Assembly (NCBI RefSeq): GCF_014651035.1
Contig: NZ_BMWC01000001.1
Location: 806,001 to 870,000 of the forward strand
DNA: 64,000 bases
Source: Streptomyces lomondensis
GTDB taxonomy: Bacteria; Actinomycetota; Actinomycetes; Streptomycetales; Streptomycetaceae
Reading direction: 5' to 3'
Below the pieces are notes generated by a model. The model was not told the origin of the DNA, did not search any database, and worked only from the letters and a program-made list of their open reading frames with translations. Position numbers and translations under genes: made by a program. The stretch's first letter is position 1. Each line of letters opens with the position of its first letter. Positions 34,285 to 43,782 of this stretch are shown one piece after another.

Positions 34285-35214
34285 TCAGGCGGGGATCGTC
34301 GCCGCCGCCTCCCGCAGCGCGCCCAGGAACGCCACGGCGGCCGGGCTCAGGGTCCGGCCCCGTACGGCCGCCGCGTACACCGCCCGGGCCGGGCCGCCCG
34401 CGTCGAGCACCCGCAGCAGCCTGACGTCCGGGCGTACCGCCTCGGCGGCGAGCGCGGGCACGAGCGTCACGCCGAGCCCGGCGGCGACATAGCCCTGCTT
34501 GGCGGTCCACTCGCCGACGACATGGGCGACACGCGGCCGGAAGCCCTGGCGCAGGGCCGCCTCCAGGAGGGTGCCCTCGGGGCGCGGGCTGCCGGAGATC
34601 CAGTCGGCGTCGGCGAACCGGCCGAGCGGCACCGGGCCCTCGTGGCCGGCGAGGGGATGGCCGGCCGGGAGCGCGAGGTACAGCGGCTCGTCGAGGAGGT
34701 GGTGCAGCTCGTACGACCTCAGCGGTGCGCGGCCCGTCGTCGACACGATCGCGAGGTCCAGGTGACCGGCCGTCAGCCGGTCCAGGAGAGCAGGGGTGAA
34801 GCCCTCCTCGCGGGTGACGCGGACCCCGGGGTGGCGGGCGCGGAAGCGGGCCAGGGCCTGCGGCACCAGGGCCGCGTCGGCGGTGGCGAAGGCGCCGAAC
34901 CGGAGGCGTCCGCCGGCCGCCTCGCGCAGGGCGTCGAGTGCGCGCCGGGCGTCGTGCAGCGCGGCGGCGACCGTCTCGGCGTGCGGTACCAGGAGCCGCC
35001 CGGCCTCCGTCAGCCGGACGCCGCGCGGCAGCCGGTCGAAGAGCGGCCCGCCTCCCAACGCGGCCTCCAGCGAGGCGACTTGCCGGGACACAGCGGACTG
35101 CGTCCAGCCGAGCGCCCGGGCGGCCACCGTGAACGAGCCGTGCCGCGCGACCTCCAGGAAGACCCGCAGCCAGACGGTCGAGAGCTCGGGCATCTCGTCA
35201 TGCGTGGTCGGCAT
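34285..35214 (-). CDS. LysR-family transcriptional regulator
   Basis: About 309 residues. Winged HTH at the N-terminus (FLEVARHGSFTVAARALGWTQSAVSRQV) and a periplasmic-binding-like effector domain. Several in-frame ATGs (35232, 35223, 35214, 35193) are possible. TAGCAT six bases before 35214 could be a -10 box of a leaderless transcript, so 35214 is shown. It is divergent from a RidA-family gene, its likely target. The effector is unknown. Confidence 0.88.
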   Translation of the reverse strand: MPTTHDEMPELSTVWLRVFLEVARHGSFTVAARALGWTQSAVSRQVASLEAALGGGPLFDRLPRGVRLTEAGRLLVPHAETVAAALHDARRALDALREAAGGRLRFGAFATADAALVPQALARFRARHPGVRVTREEGFTPALLDRLTAGHLDLAIVSTTGRAPLRSYELHHLLDEPLYLALPAGHPLAGHEGPVPLGRFADADWISGSPRPEGTLLEAALRQGFRPRVAHVVGEWTAKQGYVAAGLGVTLVPALAAEAVRPDVRLLRVLDAGGPARAVYAAAVRGRTLSPAAVAFLGALREAAATIPA

Positions 35215-35273
35215 GGGAGCCATGCTAGACATTCGCTTGTCGCATCAGTGACGTCGCACCTAGCGTCGGCGGC

Positions 35274-35660
35274 ATGCAGATCACCCTGGACAACCCCGCC
35301 TCCGCGCCCCAGCCCCTCAGCCCCTACTACTCCCAGGTCGCCCGCCTCGAACAGGCCGACGGCAGCGCCCTGTTGTTCGTCTCCGGGCAGATCGCCGAGG
35401 GCGACACGCTCGCCGAGCAGACCCGGGGCGTCTTCGAGACCCTCACCGCGCTGCTCCACGCGCACGGCGCGACCCTGGCCGACGTGGTCAACATCCGCAC
35501 GTATCTGACCGACATCTCCCGGCTGGAGGAATACGGCACCGTACGGCGGCAGTTCCTCACCGGGACCCCGCCGACCAGCATGACCTTCGAGGCGTCCCGG
35601 CTCTTCCGCCCCGAGGCCCTCGTCGAGGTGGAGGTCGTGGCCGCCGTACCCGCCCGCTAG
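35274..35660 (+). CDS. RidA-family protein (reactive imine deaminase-like)
   Basis: A 128-residue YjgF/YER057c/UK114 protein. Typical VSGQIAEGDTLAEQTRGVFE and ADVVNIRTYLTDISRLEEY. The FRPEALVEVEVVA segment carries the Arg that in true RidA binds the substrate carboxylate. TAGCGT lies a few bases upstream and no ribosome binding site is present, so a leaderless mRNA is likely. Its LysR neighbour is divergent. It probably hydrolyses enamine/imine intermediates. Confidence 0.88.
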   Translation: MQITLDNPASAPQPLSPYYSQVARLEQADGSALLFVSGQIAEGDTLAEQTRGVFETLTALLHAHGATLADVVNIRTYLTDISRLEEYGTVRRQFLTGTPPTSMTFEASRLFRPEALVEVEVVAAVPAR

Positions 35661-35778
35661 GTCACTCGGCGCTCTCGCCCGGCAGGGTCAGGAAGCCGCG
35701 GACCGCGGGCGCCATGTCCACCGGCCATGCCGGCGCGGCAGGATGAGGACGTACATCGACTTCAACCAGGAGGCCGAC

Positions 35779-38217
35779 GTGGCGGAGACAGCAGAGGTAC
35801 GGCGCGAGGCGGCGGTCGAGGCGGCCCTCGGCAAGCTCGACCTGGACGCCAAGGCACGGCTGCTGGCCGGCCAGGACATGTGGAGCCTGCCCGCGCTGCC
35901 GGAGGTGGGCCTGCCGTCGCTGGTCATGTCCGACGGCCCCATCGGCGTCCGCGGGGTGCACTGGAGCGCCGACGACCCGTCCGTCGCCCTGCCGTCACCG
36001 ACCGCGCTCGCCGCCACCTGGGACCCCGGACTCGCCCGCAGGGCAGGCGTGCTGCTCGCCCAGGAGGCCCGCCGCAAGGGCGTCCACGTCCTGCTCGCCC
36101 CCACGGTCAACCTGCACCGCTCCCCGCTGGGCGGCCGCCACTTCGAGGCCTACAGCGAGGACCCGTACCTGACCGGGCGGATCGGCGCCGAGTACGTCCG
36201 CGGCGTCCAGTCCGGCGGCGTCGGCACCACCGTCAAGCACTTCGTCGCCAACGACGCCGAGACCGACCGCTTCACGGTGAACAACCTCGTGAGCGAACGC
36301 GCCCTGCGCGAGCTGTACCTGGCGCCCTTCGAGTTCATCGTCGAGAACGCCCACCCGTGGGGCATCATGACCGCCTACAACGCGGTCAACGGCACGACGA
36401 TGACCGAACACCACCACCTGGTCGACGAGGTGCTGCGCGGCGAGTGGGGCTTCGACGGCGTCAACGTCTCCGACTGGCTGGCCGCACGCTCCACCACCGG
36501 CGCCCTCGCGGGCGGCCTGGACATCGCCATGCCCGGACCGCGCACCGTGTACGGCGAGGCCCTCGCCCGGGCCGTGCGGGACGGCGAGGCCGACGAGGCC
36601 CGGGTCGACGAGGCCGTCCGCCGCGTCCTGCGCCTCGCCGCCCGGGTCGGCATCCTCCAGGGCGCCGACCCGGTCGTCACCGACCTGCCCGAGCCCGTCC
36701 ACGGCGAGGCGCTCGCCCGCGAGATCGCCCGCCGCTCCTTCGTCCTCGTCCGCAACGAGAACGGCGTACTGCCGCTGAAGCCCGGCCGGATCGCGCTGAT
36801 CGGCGCCGCCGCCCGCGACGCCCGCGTCCTCGGCGGCGGCTCCGCGACCGTCTTCCCCGCCCGGACCGTCTCCCCGCTCGACGGCCTCACCGCCGCCCTC
36901 CCCGAGGGCTGCCTCACCTACACCGTCGGAGCCGACCCGAGCACCGAACTCGCCGTCGCCGACCGGGGATTCGCACTGCACGCCGTCTGCCGCGACGCCG
37001 CCGGCGAGGTCATCGGCACCCGCACCGCACCGGGCGGCCAGATCCAGTGGATGGGCTCCGACCTCCCCGACGGCGTCACCCACGCCAACCTCCACACCGT
37101 CGAACTGACCGGCACCTTCACCCCGCGCGAGACCGGCCCGCACACCTTCGGCATCAAGGGCCTGGGTGCCTTCACCCTCACCATCGGCGGCACGACGTAC
37201 TACGACGACGTCCAGCGCCCCGCCAAGGACGGCCCCTTCGTCAGCTTCTTCGGCGCCCCCGAGCCCCGCGCCCAGGTGGACCTCACCGCGGGCGAACCGG
37301 TCGACGTCTCCCTCACCCATGCCGTCCACGTCCCCGACGACGCCGCCGTGCAGGCCGTCGCCTTCACCCTCGCCCACCAGGCGCCCCGGCGCGATCCCGA
37401 CGAGCTGATCGCCGAGGCCGCCGCTGCCGCCCGCGCCGCCGACACGGCCGTCGTCGTGGTCGCCACCACCGAACGCGTCGAGTCCGAGGGCTTCGACCGC
37501 ACGGACCTGCGTCTGCCCGGCCGCCAGGACGACCTGGTCCGGGCCGTCGCCGCCGCCAACCCGAACACCGTCGTGGTCGTCAACTCCGGCTCCCCGGTGG
37601 AACTGCCGTGGCGCGACGACGTCGCCGCCGTGCTCCTCACCTGGTTCCCCGGCCAGGAGGGCGGCGCGGCCCTCGCGGACGTGCTCACCGGCGCCCACGA
37701 GCCCGGCGGCCGGCTGCCCACCACCTGGGGCTCTCTGGCCGACGCCCCGGTCACCCGGGTCGTCCCGGAGAACGGCGAACTCCCGTACGACGAGGACGTC
37801 TTCATCGGCTACCGCGCCTGGGAGAAGCACGGCCGCACCCCCGCCTACCCGTTCGGCCACGGCCTCGGCTACACCGACTGGACCTACGAGTCGGTCGAAC
37901 TGGAAGGGACCGCCGGAGGGACCACCGCGAAGGTCCGCCTCCGCAACACCGGCGACCGCCCCGGCCGCGAGGTCGTCCAGCTCTACCTGGCCCCGAGCGA
38001 GACCGACCCCACCCGCCCGGCACGCCGGCTCGCCGGTTTCGCGGGCGTCGAGGCCGCACCCGGCGAGAGCGTCGAGGCGACCGTCGAACTTCCGCGCCGG
38101 GCCTTCGAGATCTGGGACGAAGCGACCGGCTCGTGGTCGTTTGTGAAGGGTTCGTACGAGATCCAGGTCGGGCGCTCGATCACGGACCGCAGGATCACCG
38201 CGACGATTAACGTCTGA
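35779..38217 (+). CDS. Beta-glucosidase, glycoside hydrolase family 3 with PA14 insert
   Basis: An 812-residue cytoplasmic enzyme hydrolysing beta-glucosides (or xylosides). GTG at 35779 has AGGAGG five bases upstream; the ATG 12 codons earlier lacks one. The N-terminal TIM barrel has NLHRSPLGGRHFEAYSEDP, VKHFVANDAE and the nucleophile Asp in GVNVSDW. The second domain has RSFVLVRNENGVLPL. A PA14 module (about 375-515) interrupts it. The C-terminal fibronectin III-like domain begins near YPFGHGLGYT. No signal peptide, so it acts on imported oligosaccharides. The PA14 insert often sets disaccharide preference. Confidence 0.93.
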   Translation: MAETAEVRREAAVEAALGKLDLDAKARLLAGQDMWSLPALPEVGLPSLVMSDGPIGVRGVHWSADDPSVALPSPTALAATWDPGLARRAGVLLAQEARRKGVHVLLAPTVNLHRSPLGGRHFEAYSEDPYLTGRIGAEYVRGVQSGGVGTTVKHFVANDAETDRFTVNNLVSERALRELYLAPFEFIVENAHPWGIMTAYNAVNGTTMTEHHHLVDEVLRGEWGFDGVNVSDWLAARSTTGALAGGLDIAMPGPRTVYGEALARAVRDGEADEARVDEAVRRVLRLAARVGILQGADPVVTDLPEPVHGEALAREIARRSFVLVRNENGVLPLKPGRIALIGAAARDARVLGGGSATVFPARTVSPLDGLTAALPEGCLTYTVGADPSTELAVADRGFALHAVCRDAAGEVIGTRTAPGGQIQWMGSDLPDGVTHANLHTVELTGTFTPRETGPHTFGIKGLGAFTLTIGGTTYYDDVQRPAKDGPFVSFFGAPEPRAQVDLTAGEPVDVSLTHAVHVPDDAAVQAVAFTLAHQAPRRDPDELIAEAAAAARAADTAVVVVATTERVESEGFDRTDLRLPGRQDDLVRAVAAANPNTVVVVNSGSPVELPWRDDVAAVLLTWFPGQEGGAALADVLTGAHEPGGRLPTTWGSLADAPVTRVVPENGELPYDEDVFIGYRAWEKHGRTPAYPFGHGLGYTDWTYESVELEGTAGGTTAKVRLRNTGDRPGREVVQLYLAPSETDPTRPARRLAGFAGVEAAPGESVEATVELPRRAFEIWDEATGSWSFVKGSYEIQVGRSITDRRITATINV

Positions 38218-38241
38218 GACGGGACGCGTTCCCCACTCAGC

Positions 38242-38277
38242 AGCCCCGGTCCGGGACCTGACCTCCGGACCGGGGCT
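38242..38277. terminator. Bidirectional terminator
   Basis: A perfect 13-bp inverted repeat with a 10-base loop between the convergent GH3 and galM genes. Confidence 0.8.
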
Positions 38278-38298
38278 CGTGGCTTGCCACCTCAGTGG

Positions 38299-39270
38299 TC
38301 AGCGGGTGCCGAACCCGTACACCGTCTCCGAGCGGAACACCTCGCCCGGCCGCAGCACGGTCGTCGGGAACTCCGGCCGGTTCGGGGAGTCGGGGAAGTG
38401 CTGCGTCTCCAGCGCGATGCCGTCGCCGGGCGCGAAGGGCTCGGACAGATGGTCGGCGGTGTACAGCTGGAGGCCGGGCTCGGTGGTCGCCACCGTCAGC
38501 ACCCGCCCGGACGCCGGATCGTGCAGCTCGGCGACCTCCACCGGGACGTCCGTCACGCCCTTGTCCAGCACGAAGTTGTGGTCGTAGCCGGCGCCGACCT
38601 TGCGGGCCTCGCGGAAGTCGAAGCGCGTGCCGGTCACGTCGTCCAGGCCGCCGGCCGGGATCAGGTCCGCGTCGACCGGCGTGTACCGGGAGGCCGCCAG
38701 CCGCAGCTCGTGCCCGCCCGCGTCGCGCGAACCGCCCAGGTCCCAGTAGCTGTGGTTGGTCAGGTTCACCACGGTCGGCGCGTCCGTCACCGCCTCGTAC
38801 ACGATCCGCAGCGCCCCGCTCTCCAGCAGCGCGTACGTCGCCGAGACCGCCAGCCGCCCCGGGAACCCCTCCTCGCCGTGCGGACTGACCCGCGACAGCC
38901 GCACCCCGTGCTCCACCGGGGCCGCGTCCCACATCCGCTGGTCGAACCCCCGGGCTCCACCGTGCAGCGAGTTCGGACCGTTGTTCGGTTCGAGCGCGTA
39001 CGTCCGCCCGTCCAGCGAGAACCGGCCGCCCGCGATCCGGTTGGCGTACCGCCCGACCAGGGCGCCGAGATACGGCTCCGGATGGGCGAGATACCCGTCG
39101 AGATCCGCGAACCCCAGCACCACGTCCCCGGCCCGCCCCTCCCGGTCCGGCACCTCCACGGACTGCACGATCCCGCCGTACGACAGCACCCGCACCCGTA
39201 CGCCCGCCCGCTCCAGGGTCCAGCGGTGCACCGGGGTCCCGTCGGAAAGTGTGCCGAAGAGTTCGTCCAT
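38299..39270 (-). CDS. galM: Aldose 1-epimerase (cytoplasmic)
   Basis: A 323-residue mutarotase without signal peptide. LVGRYANRIAGGRF, NSLHGGARGFD, the catalytic His in LTNHSYWDL, YTPVDADLIPAG, and the catalytic Glu in [13 protein letters not shown]. It resembles the exported copy at 14549-15697 throughout, so the strain keeps one inside and one outside the cell. Convergent with the GH3 gene and followed after 15 bases by nothing on its own strand; the SGNH gene lies upstream. Confidence 0.92.
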   Translation of the reverse strand: MDELFGTLSDGTPVHRWTLERAGVRVRVLSYGGIVQSVEVPDREGRAGDVVLGFADLDGYLAHPEPYLGALVGRYANRIAGGRFSLDGRTYALEPNNGPNSLHGGARGFDQRMWDAAPVEHGVRLSRVSPHGEEGFPGRLAVSATYALLESGALRIVYEAVTDAPTVVNLTNHSYWDLGGSRDAGGHELRLAASRYTPVDADLIPAGGLDDVTGTRFDFREARKVGAGYDHNFVLDKGVTDVPVEVAELHDPASGRVLTVATTEPGLQLYTADHLSEPFAPGDGIALETQHFPDSPNRPEFPTTVLRPGEVFRSETVYGFGTR

Positions 39271-39285
39271 GTGCGGAACTCTAAG

Positions 39286-40173
39286 TCAGGGGCTTTTCGC
39301 CGTGACGGTGCGGTACGCGATCTCCGCCAACCGGGCCTGTCCGTTCACACTGGGGTGGAAGTAGTCCCAGCGGCTCAACTGGGCCGTGCCGAAGCGGTAG
39401 TCGTACACCGCGCCGCCGTCGTAGCGGCACCGCTTGTCCTCGGCGCAGACCTCCTTCAGGACCTTGTTGTAGTCCTCCACCCGCTTCTGCACCGTGTCCC
39501 GCCGCAGCGTCGCCGCCGTGTCCAGGGCGTCCGCGTCGCCCAGCATCGACGGGCAGATACCCAGCTGCCACACCTGCTTGGCCATCGAGCTGCCACGGCC
39601 CTCGGACCACAGCCGCTTCAGATCCGGCACGCTCGCCACGAACACCTGCGTCCTGGGCAGGGCCTTGCGCAGGGAGCGCAGGGAGTCCTCGAAGTCGGCG
39701 CGGAACGCGGAGACCGGGGTCATCGCCGAGGGCGTGGCCCGGCAGGCGTCGTTCGCCCCGACCATCACCGTCACCAGCTGGGGCTTGCGCCGCACCGCCT
39801 GGGCCAGCTGCCCGGGCAGGTCGGCCATCCGCGCCCCCGTCACCGCGTAGTTCCAGCTCCGCTCGACGGCCCCGGCCCGCCCCAGCAGCCGCACGGCGAG
39901 CGAGTCGACCTCGGGACTGGTGCCGGTCGCCCAGGACGCCTCCGGACAGTCCGACAGCACGTCACAGGCGTCGAAGCCGCGCGTGATGGAGTCGCCGACG
40001 GCGGCGACGGAACTCGGTGTGCGATCCCACAGGGGCGTGGGCCTGGGGGACGGCCTGGCGGCATCGGACGGGGCGGGGGAGTCGCCCCCCACGGCATCAC
40101 ACCCGGCCACACCCACCACGGCCGCAGCGGCCACGGCAAGAACGACCCGCGAGCGGTGGCTTCGCTTCCGCAT
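39286..40173 (-). CDS. SGNH/GDSL-family esterase lipoprotein
   Basis: A 295-residue lipoprotein. ATG at 40173 gives a short Arg/His n-region and hydrophobic helix ending in the lipobox VAGC. The SGNH hydrolase domain follows: block I AVGDSITRG (Ser), block III VMVGANDAC (Asn), and the catalytic Asp/His in WDYFHPSVNGQ. Cysteine pairs (CDVLSDC, CAEDKRC) suggest extracellular disulphides. The family deacylates lipids or deacetylates sugars; substrate unknown. Its 3' end is 15 bases from the galM start, so they may be cotranscribed. Confidence 0.88.
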   Translation of the reverse strand: MRKRSHRSRVVLAVAAAAVVGVAGCDAVGGDSPAPSDAARPSPRPTPLWDRTPSSVAAVGDSITRGFDACDVLSDCPEASWATGTSPEVDSLAVRLLGRAGAVERSWNYAVTGARMADLPGQLAQAVRRKPQLVTVMVGANDACRATPSAMTPVSAFRADFEDSLRSLRKALPRTQVFVASVPDLKRLWSEGRGSSMAKQVWQLGICPSMLGDADALDTAATLRRDTVQKRVEDYNKVLKEVCAEDKRCRYDGGAVYDYRFGTAQLSRWDYFHPSVNGQARLAEIAYRTVTAKSP

Positions 40174-40432
40174 CCCTGGTCCATCCCCTCGCCGCGCCGT
40201 GCCTGTCTCCCCAACCAATAACAACGCACGAGGGTTCCCGACCGATCAGGTGCAACGGCTCACACCCGTACAAGCGTCCCCCTGGGTGAATGGCAGGCGT
40301 TTCCCGGCACCGGGACCGACCGTACGTCACACTCCTTGCGCCACCGCACGGTAGCCTCGCCATCAGCGTGACCCTCCCGGTCACCGCCGTTCCGCCCGTT
40401 TCCAAGATGGTCCGCTCTGCCCGGAGGTTCCG

Positions 40433-40927
40433 GTGACGACACGTGGGGTTCTGTACGTGCACTCCGCGCCGCGCGCGCTGTGCCCGCACGTCGAGTGGGC
40501 CGTCGCCGGGGTGCTCGGCACGCGCGTCAGCCTGGACTGGATCCGGCAGCCCGCCGCCCCGGGCACCTGGCGCTCGGAGTTCTCCTGGCAGGGCCAGGCC
40601 GGCACGGCCTCCAAACTGGCCTCCGCACTGCGCGGCTGGCACCTCCTGCGCTTCGAGGTCACCGCGGAACCCTGCCCCACCGCCGAGGGCGAGCGCTACA
40701 GCTGCACCCCCGACCTGGGCATCTTCCACGCCGTCACCGGCATCCACGGCGACATCCTCATCCCCGAGGACCGCCTGCGCGCGGCGCTGCAACGCAGCCG
40801 GCAGGGGGAGACCGACCTGGAGGCCGAAATCAACAAGCTCCTCGGCAAGCCCTGGGACGACGAGTTGGAACCCTTCCGCTACGCAGGCGAAGGCGCCCCG
40901 GTCCGCTGGCTCCACCAGGTGGTGTGA
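40433..40927 (+). CDS. DUF3145 family protein
   Basis: A 164-residue conserved actinomycete protein. GTG start with GGAGG five bases upstream. Typical features are LYVHSAPRALCPHVEWAV near the N-terminus, a TWRSEFSWQG segment, a FEVTAEP segment and the C-terminal PWDDELEPFRYAGEG. Beta-rich and soluble; no function is known. It stands next to the fatty acid synthase operon, convergent with fabF, as I remember it being in other streptomycetes. Confidence 0.88.
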   Translation: MTTRGVLYVHSAPRALCPHVEWAVAGVLGTRVSLDWIRQPAAPGTWRSEFSWQGQAGTASKLASALRGWHLLRFEVTAEPCPTAEGERYSCTPDLGIFHAVTGIHGDILIPEDRLRAALQRSRQGETDLEAEINKLLGKPWDDELEPFRYAGEGAPVRWLHQVV

Positions 40928-40930
40928 GCC

Positions 40931-40970
40931 TTTAGGGGCGCGGGGAACTGCGCGAACAACCCCCACCGGC
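40931..40970 (+). repeat. Intergenic repeat family A, copy 2
   Basis: Same core, GGGGCGCGGGGAACTGCGCG, four bases after the DUF3145 stop and between convergent genes. Followed by the fabF terminator. Confidence 0.8.
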
Positions 40971-41007
40971 ACGCACGCGGCACACAAGGCGCCACAAAAA
41001 CGGCGAA

Positions 41008-41039
41008 CGGCCCGAACCCCCCACCGGGAGTTCGGGCCG
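41008..41039 (-). terminator. Terminator of the fab operon
   Basis: A perfect 10-bp inverted repeat (CGGCCCGAAC / GTTCGGGCCG), followed on the minus strand a few bases later by a TTTTT run. Confidence 0.8.
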
Positions 41040-41053
41040 AACAACGCTCAGGA

Positions 41054-42325
41054 TCAAACCGTCCGGAACGCCAGCACCACGTTGTGCCCACCGAACCCGA
41101 ACGAGTCGTTCAACGCGGCGATACGCCCCTCGACCGGCAGCTTCCGAGCCTCACCCCGGACCACATCGGCATTCGCCTCCGCCTCCGGGTCGAGGTTCTC
41201 CACGTTGATGGTCGGCGGAGCCACCCGGTGGTACAGCGCGAGCACGGTCGCCACCGTCTCCACACCACCCGCACCACCGAGCAGATGCCCGGTCATCGAC
41301 TTCGTCGCGGACACCGCGATGTGGTCGGTGTCGTCACCGAACACCTTCCGCAGCGCCTTCAGCTCGGCGATGTCACCGGCCGGCGTCGACGTCGCGTGCG
41401 CGTTGACGTGCACGATCTCCGCCGGGTCCAGGTCGGTGCGCTCCAGCAGGTTCTGCAGGGCGTGCGAGATGCCCCGCCCCTCCGGCTCCGGCTGCACGAT
41501 GTCGTGGCTGTCGGCGGAGATGCCCTGCCCGACCGCCTCGGCGTACACCCGGGCCCCGCGCTTCGCGGCGTGCTCGGCGGACTCCAGGACGACGACACCG
41601 GCGCCCTCGCCGAGGACGAAGCCGTCACGGGCCACGTCGTAGGGACGCGACGCACCCTGCGGGTCGTCGTTGTTCTTGGACATCGCCATCATGTTGCCGA
41701 ACGCGGCGATGGGCAGCGGGTGGATCGCCGCCTCCGTACCACCCGCGACGACGACGTCGGCGCGGCCGGTGCGGATCATCTCGATGGCGTAGCCGATGGC
41801 CTCGGCGCCCGAGGCGCAGGCGGAGACCGGCGTGTGCACGCCCGCCCGGGCCCCCACGGCCAACCCGACGTTGGCCGACGGGCTGTTGGGCATCAGCATG
41901 GGAACGGTGTGCGGGGAGACGCGGCGGACGCCCTTCTCCTTCAGCACGTCGTACTGGTCGAGCAGCGTCGTCACGCCGCCGATACCGGAGGCGATGACCG
42001 CGCCCAGCCGGTCGGGATCCACGTTCGGGTCCTCGCCGGCCTTGGCTTCGAAACCGGCGTCGGCCCAGGCCTCCTTGGCCGCGATCAGCGCGAACTGCGC
42101 CGAGCGGTCCAGTCGGCGGGCCTGCGGCCGCGGGATGACCTCGGTCGGCTCCACGGCGACCGGGGCCGCGATGCGGACCGCCTGCTCGGCGGCCCAGTCC
42201 TGCTCCAGGGGCTTGACGCCGGAACGTCCGGCGACCAGGCCCTCCCAGGTAGAGGCTGCGTCGCCACCCAGCGGTGTGGTTGCGCCGATACCGGTGACGA
42301 CCACGGTGCGATTGGTCGAGCTCAC
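41054..42325 (-). CDS. fabF: Beta-ketoacyl-ACP synthase II
   Basis: A 423-residue condensing enzyme extending acyl-ACP with malonyl-ACP. Catalytic Cys in SACASGAEA (near residue 166), His in VNAHATSTPAGD (near 308) and His in ATKSMTGHLLGGAGG (near 344), giving the Cys-His-His triad; C-terminal NDSFGFGGHN binds the phosphopantetheine. GTG start. Last gene of the fabD-fabH-acpP-fabF operon of primary fatty acid synthesis. Confidence 0.95.
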   Translation of the reverse strand: MSSTNRTVVVTGIGATTPLGGDAASTWEGLVAGRSGVKPLEQDWAAEQAVRIAAPVAVEPTEVIPRPQARRLDRSAQFALIAAKEAWADAGFEAKAGEDPNVDPDRLGAVIASGIGGVTTLLDQYDVLKEKGVRRVSPHTVPMLMPNSPSANVGLAVGARAGVHTPVSACASGAEAIGYAIEMIRTGRADVVVAGGTEAAIHPLPIAAFGNMMAMSKNNDDPQGASRPYDVARDGFVLGEGAGVVVLESAEHAAKRGARVYAEAVGQGISADSHDIVQPEPEGRGISHALQNLLERTDLDPAEIVHVNAHATSTPAGDIAELKALRKVFGDDTDHIAVSATKSMTGHLLGGAGGVETVATVLALYHRVAPPTINVENLDPEAEANADVVRGEARKLPVEGRIAALNDSFGFGGHNVVLAFRTV

Positions 42326-42433
42326 GGGAATTCTTTCTCCAACGGATACGAGGAGGACAACCCCCGCATTGGCGGGGACAACGGCGCCACCGCCGGGTGG
42401 CGGGGCAGTCAGCCCAAAGGCCGGATCGGCCGA

Positions 42434-42682
42434 TCAGCCCTGGTGCTTGAGGATGTAGTCAGTCGCGTCGCCGACCGTCTTGAGGTTCTTGACGTCCTCG
42501 TCCGGGATCTTGACGTCGAAGCGCTCTTCGGCGGCGACGACGACCTCGACCATGGACAGCGAGTCGACGTCCAGGTCGTCGGTGAAGGACTTGTCCAGCT
42601 GGACGTCCTCAACCGGGATGCCGGCGATCTCGTTCACGATCTCGGCGAGACCGGCGACGATCTCTTCCTGAGTGGCGGCCAT
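42434..42682 (-). CDS. acpP: Acyl carrier protein
   Basis: An 82-residue acidic carrier. The phosphopantetheine attachment Ser is in DDLDVDSLSMVEV (residue about 41). Four-helix ACP pattern and length are typical of the primary fatty acid ACP. It lies between fabH and fabF with short gaps (82 and 108 bases), as in other Streptomyces. Confidence 0.95.
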   Translation of the reverse strand: MAATQEEIVAGLAEIVNEIAGIPVEDVQLDKSFTDDLDVDSLSMVEVVVAAEERFDVKIPDEDVKNLKTVGDATDYILKHQG

Positions 42683-42764
42683 GTCGGCGCTCCTTCGTAG
42701 ATGTTCCAGAGGGTGTGGCAGGTGGTTCTTCCCGTCCCGGACCGCATGATCCGGAACGGAGTGC

Positions 42765-43766
42765 CTAGGGGAGGGTAACGACAGTCGCGGCGTAGACGAG
42801 ACCTGCCCCGAAGCCGATGACGAGCGCGGTGTCGCCGCTCTTCGCCTCACCGGTCGCCAGGAGCCGCTCCATCGCGAGCGGGATCGAGGCGGCCGAGGTG
42901 TTGCCGGTGGTGCGGATGTCACGGGCGACCGTGACATGCTCCGGCAGTTTCAGCGTCTTCACCATCGAGTCGATGATCCGCACGTTGGCCTGGTGCGGGA
43001 TGAAGACGTCCAGGTCGTCCACGGTGATCCCGGCCGCGTCCAGCGCCTGCTGGGCGACCTTCGCCATCTCGAACACGGCCCAGCGGAACACCGCCTGGCC
43101 TTCCTGGGTGATCGCGGGGAACTTCTCGACCGTCCCGTCGCGGTAGTCCGTCCACGGCACGGTCTGCTTGATGGTGTCGGACTTGTCGCCCTCGGAGCCC
43201 CACACGGTCGGGCCGATCGCCGGCTCCTGGGACGGGCCGACCACGACCGCGCCGGCACCGTCGCCGAACAGGAAGGCCGTCGCCCGGTCCTCCAGGTCGG
43301 TCAGGTCGCTCAGCCGCTCGACGCCGATCACCAGGACGTACTCCGCCGAGCCCTCGACGATCATGCCCTTGGCGAGGGTCAGGCCGTAGCCGAAGCCCGC
43401 GCAGCCGGCCGAGATGTCGAAGGCGGCGGCCTTGTCGGTGCCCAGCTTGTCGGCGATCTCGGTGGCCACGGCCGGGGTCTGCTTGAAGTGCGAGACGGTC
43501 GAGACGATCACGCCGCCGATCTGCTCGACGGAGATCCCGGCGTCGGCGATCGCCTTGCCGGACGCCTCCACCGACATCGCGGCGACGGTCTCCTCGTCAT
43601 TCGCCCAGTGCCGGGTCTCGATGCCGGAGCGCGAGCGGATCCACTCGTCGGACGACTCGATCGTCTCCAGGATCACCTCGTTCGGCACGACCCGGGTCGG
43701 GCGGTAGCCGCCGACACCCAGGATGCGGGCGTACGGGGCGCCCTTGCTGGGCTTGATCTTCGCCAT
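42765..43766 (-). CDS. fabH: Beta-ketoacyl-ACP synthase III
   Basis: A 333-residue initiating condensing enzyme; in streptomycetes it accepts branched-chain acyl-CoA starters. Catalytic Cys in ISAGCAGFGYG (near residue 123), His in IPHQANVRI (near 254), Asn in TTGNTSAAS (near 284). ATG at 43766 has AAGGAG upstream. It follows fabD by 16 bases in the same operon. Confidence 0.95.
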   Translation of the reverse strand: MAKIKPSKGAPYARILGVGGYRPTRVVPNEVILETIESSDEWIRSRSGIETRHWANDEETVAAMSVEASGKAIADAGISVEQIGGVIVSTVSHFKQTPAVATEIADKLGTDKAAAFDISAGCAGFGYGLTLAKGMIVEGSAEYVLVIGVERLSDLTDLEDRATAFLFGDGAGAVVVGPSQEPAIGPTVWGSEGDKSDTIKQTVPWTDYRDGTVEKFPAITQEGQAVFRWAVFEMAKVAQQALDAAGITVDDLDVFIPHQANVRIIDSMVKTLKLPEHVTVARDIRTTGNTSAASIPLAMERLLATGEAKSGDTALVIGFGAGLVYAATVVTLP

Positions 43767-43782
43767 GCTCTCGGGCTCCTTG

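Noticed and set aside
35662..35742. A minus-strand tail ending FLTLPGESAE between the RidA and GH3 genes
   Set aside because: It could be the end of a lost gene, but it is only about 20 residues in a normal promoter gap.
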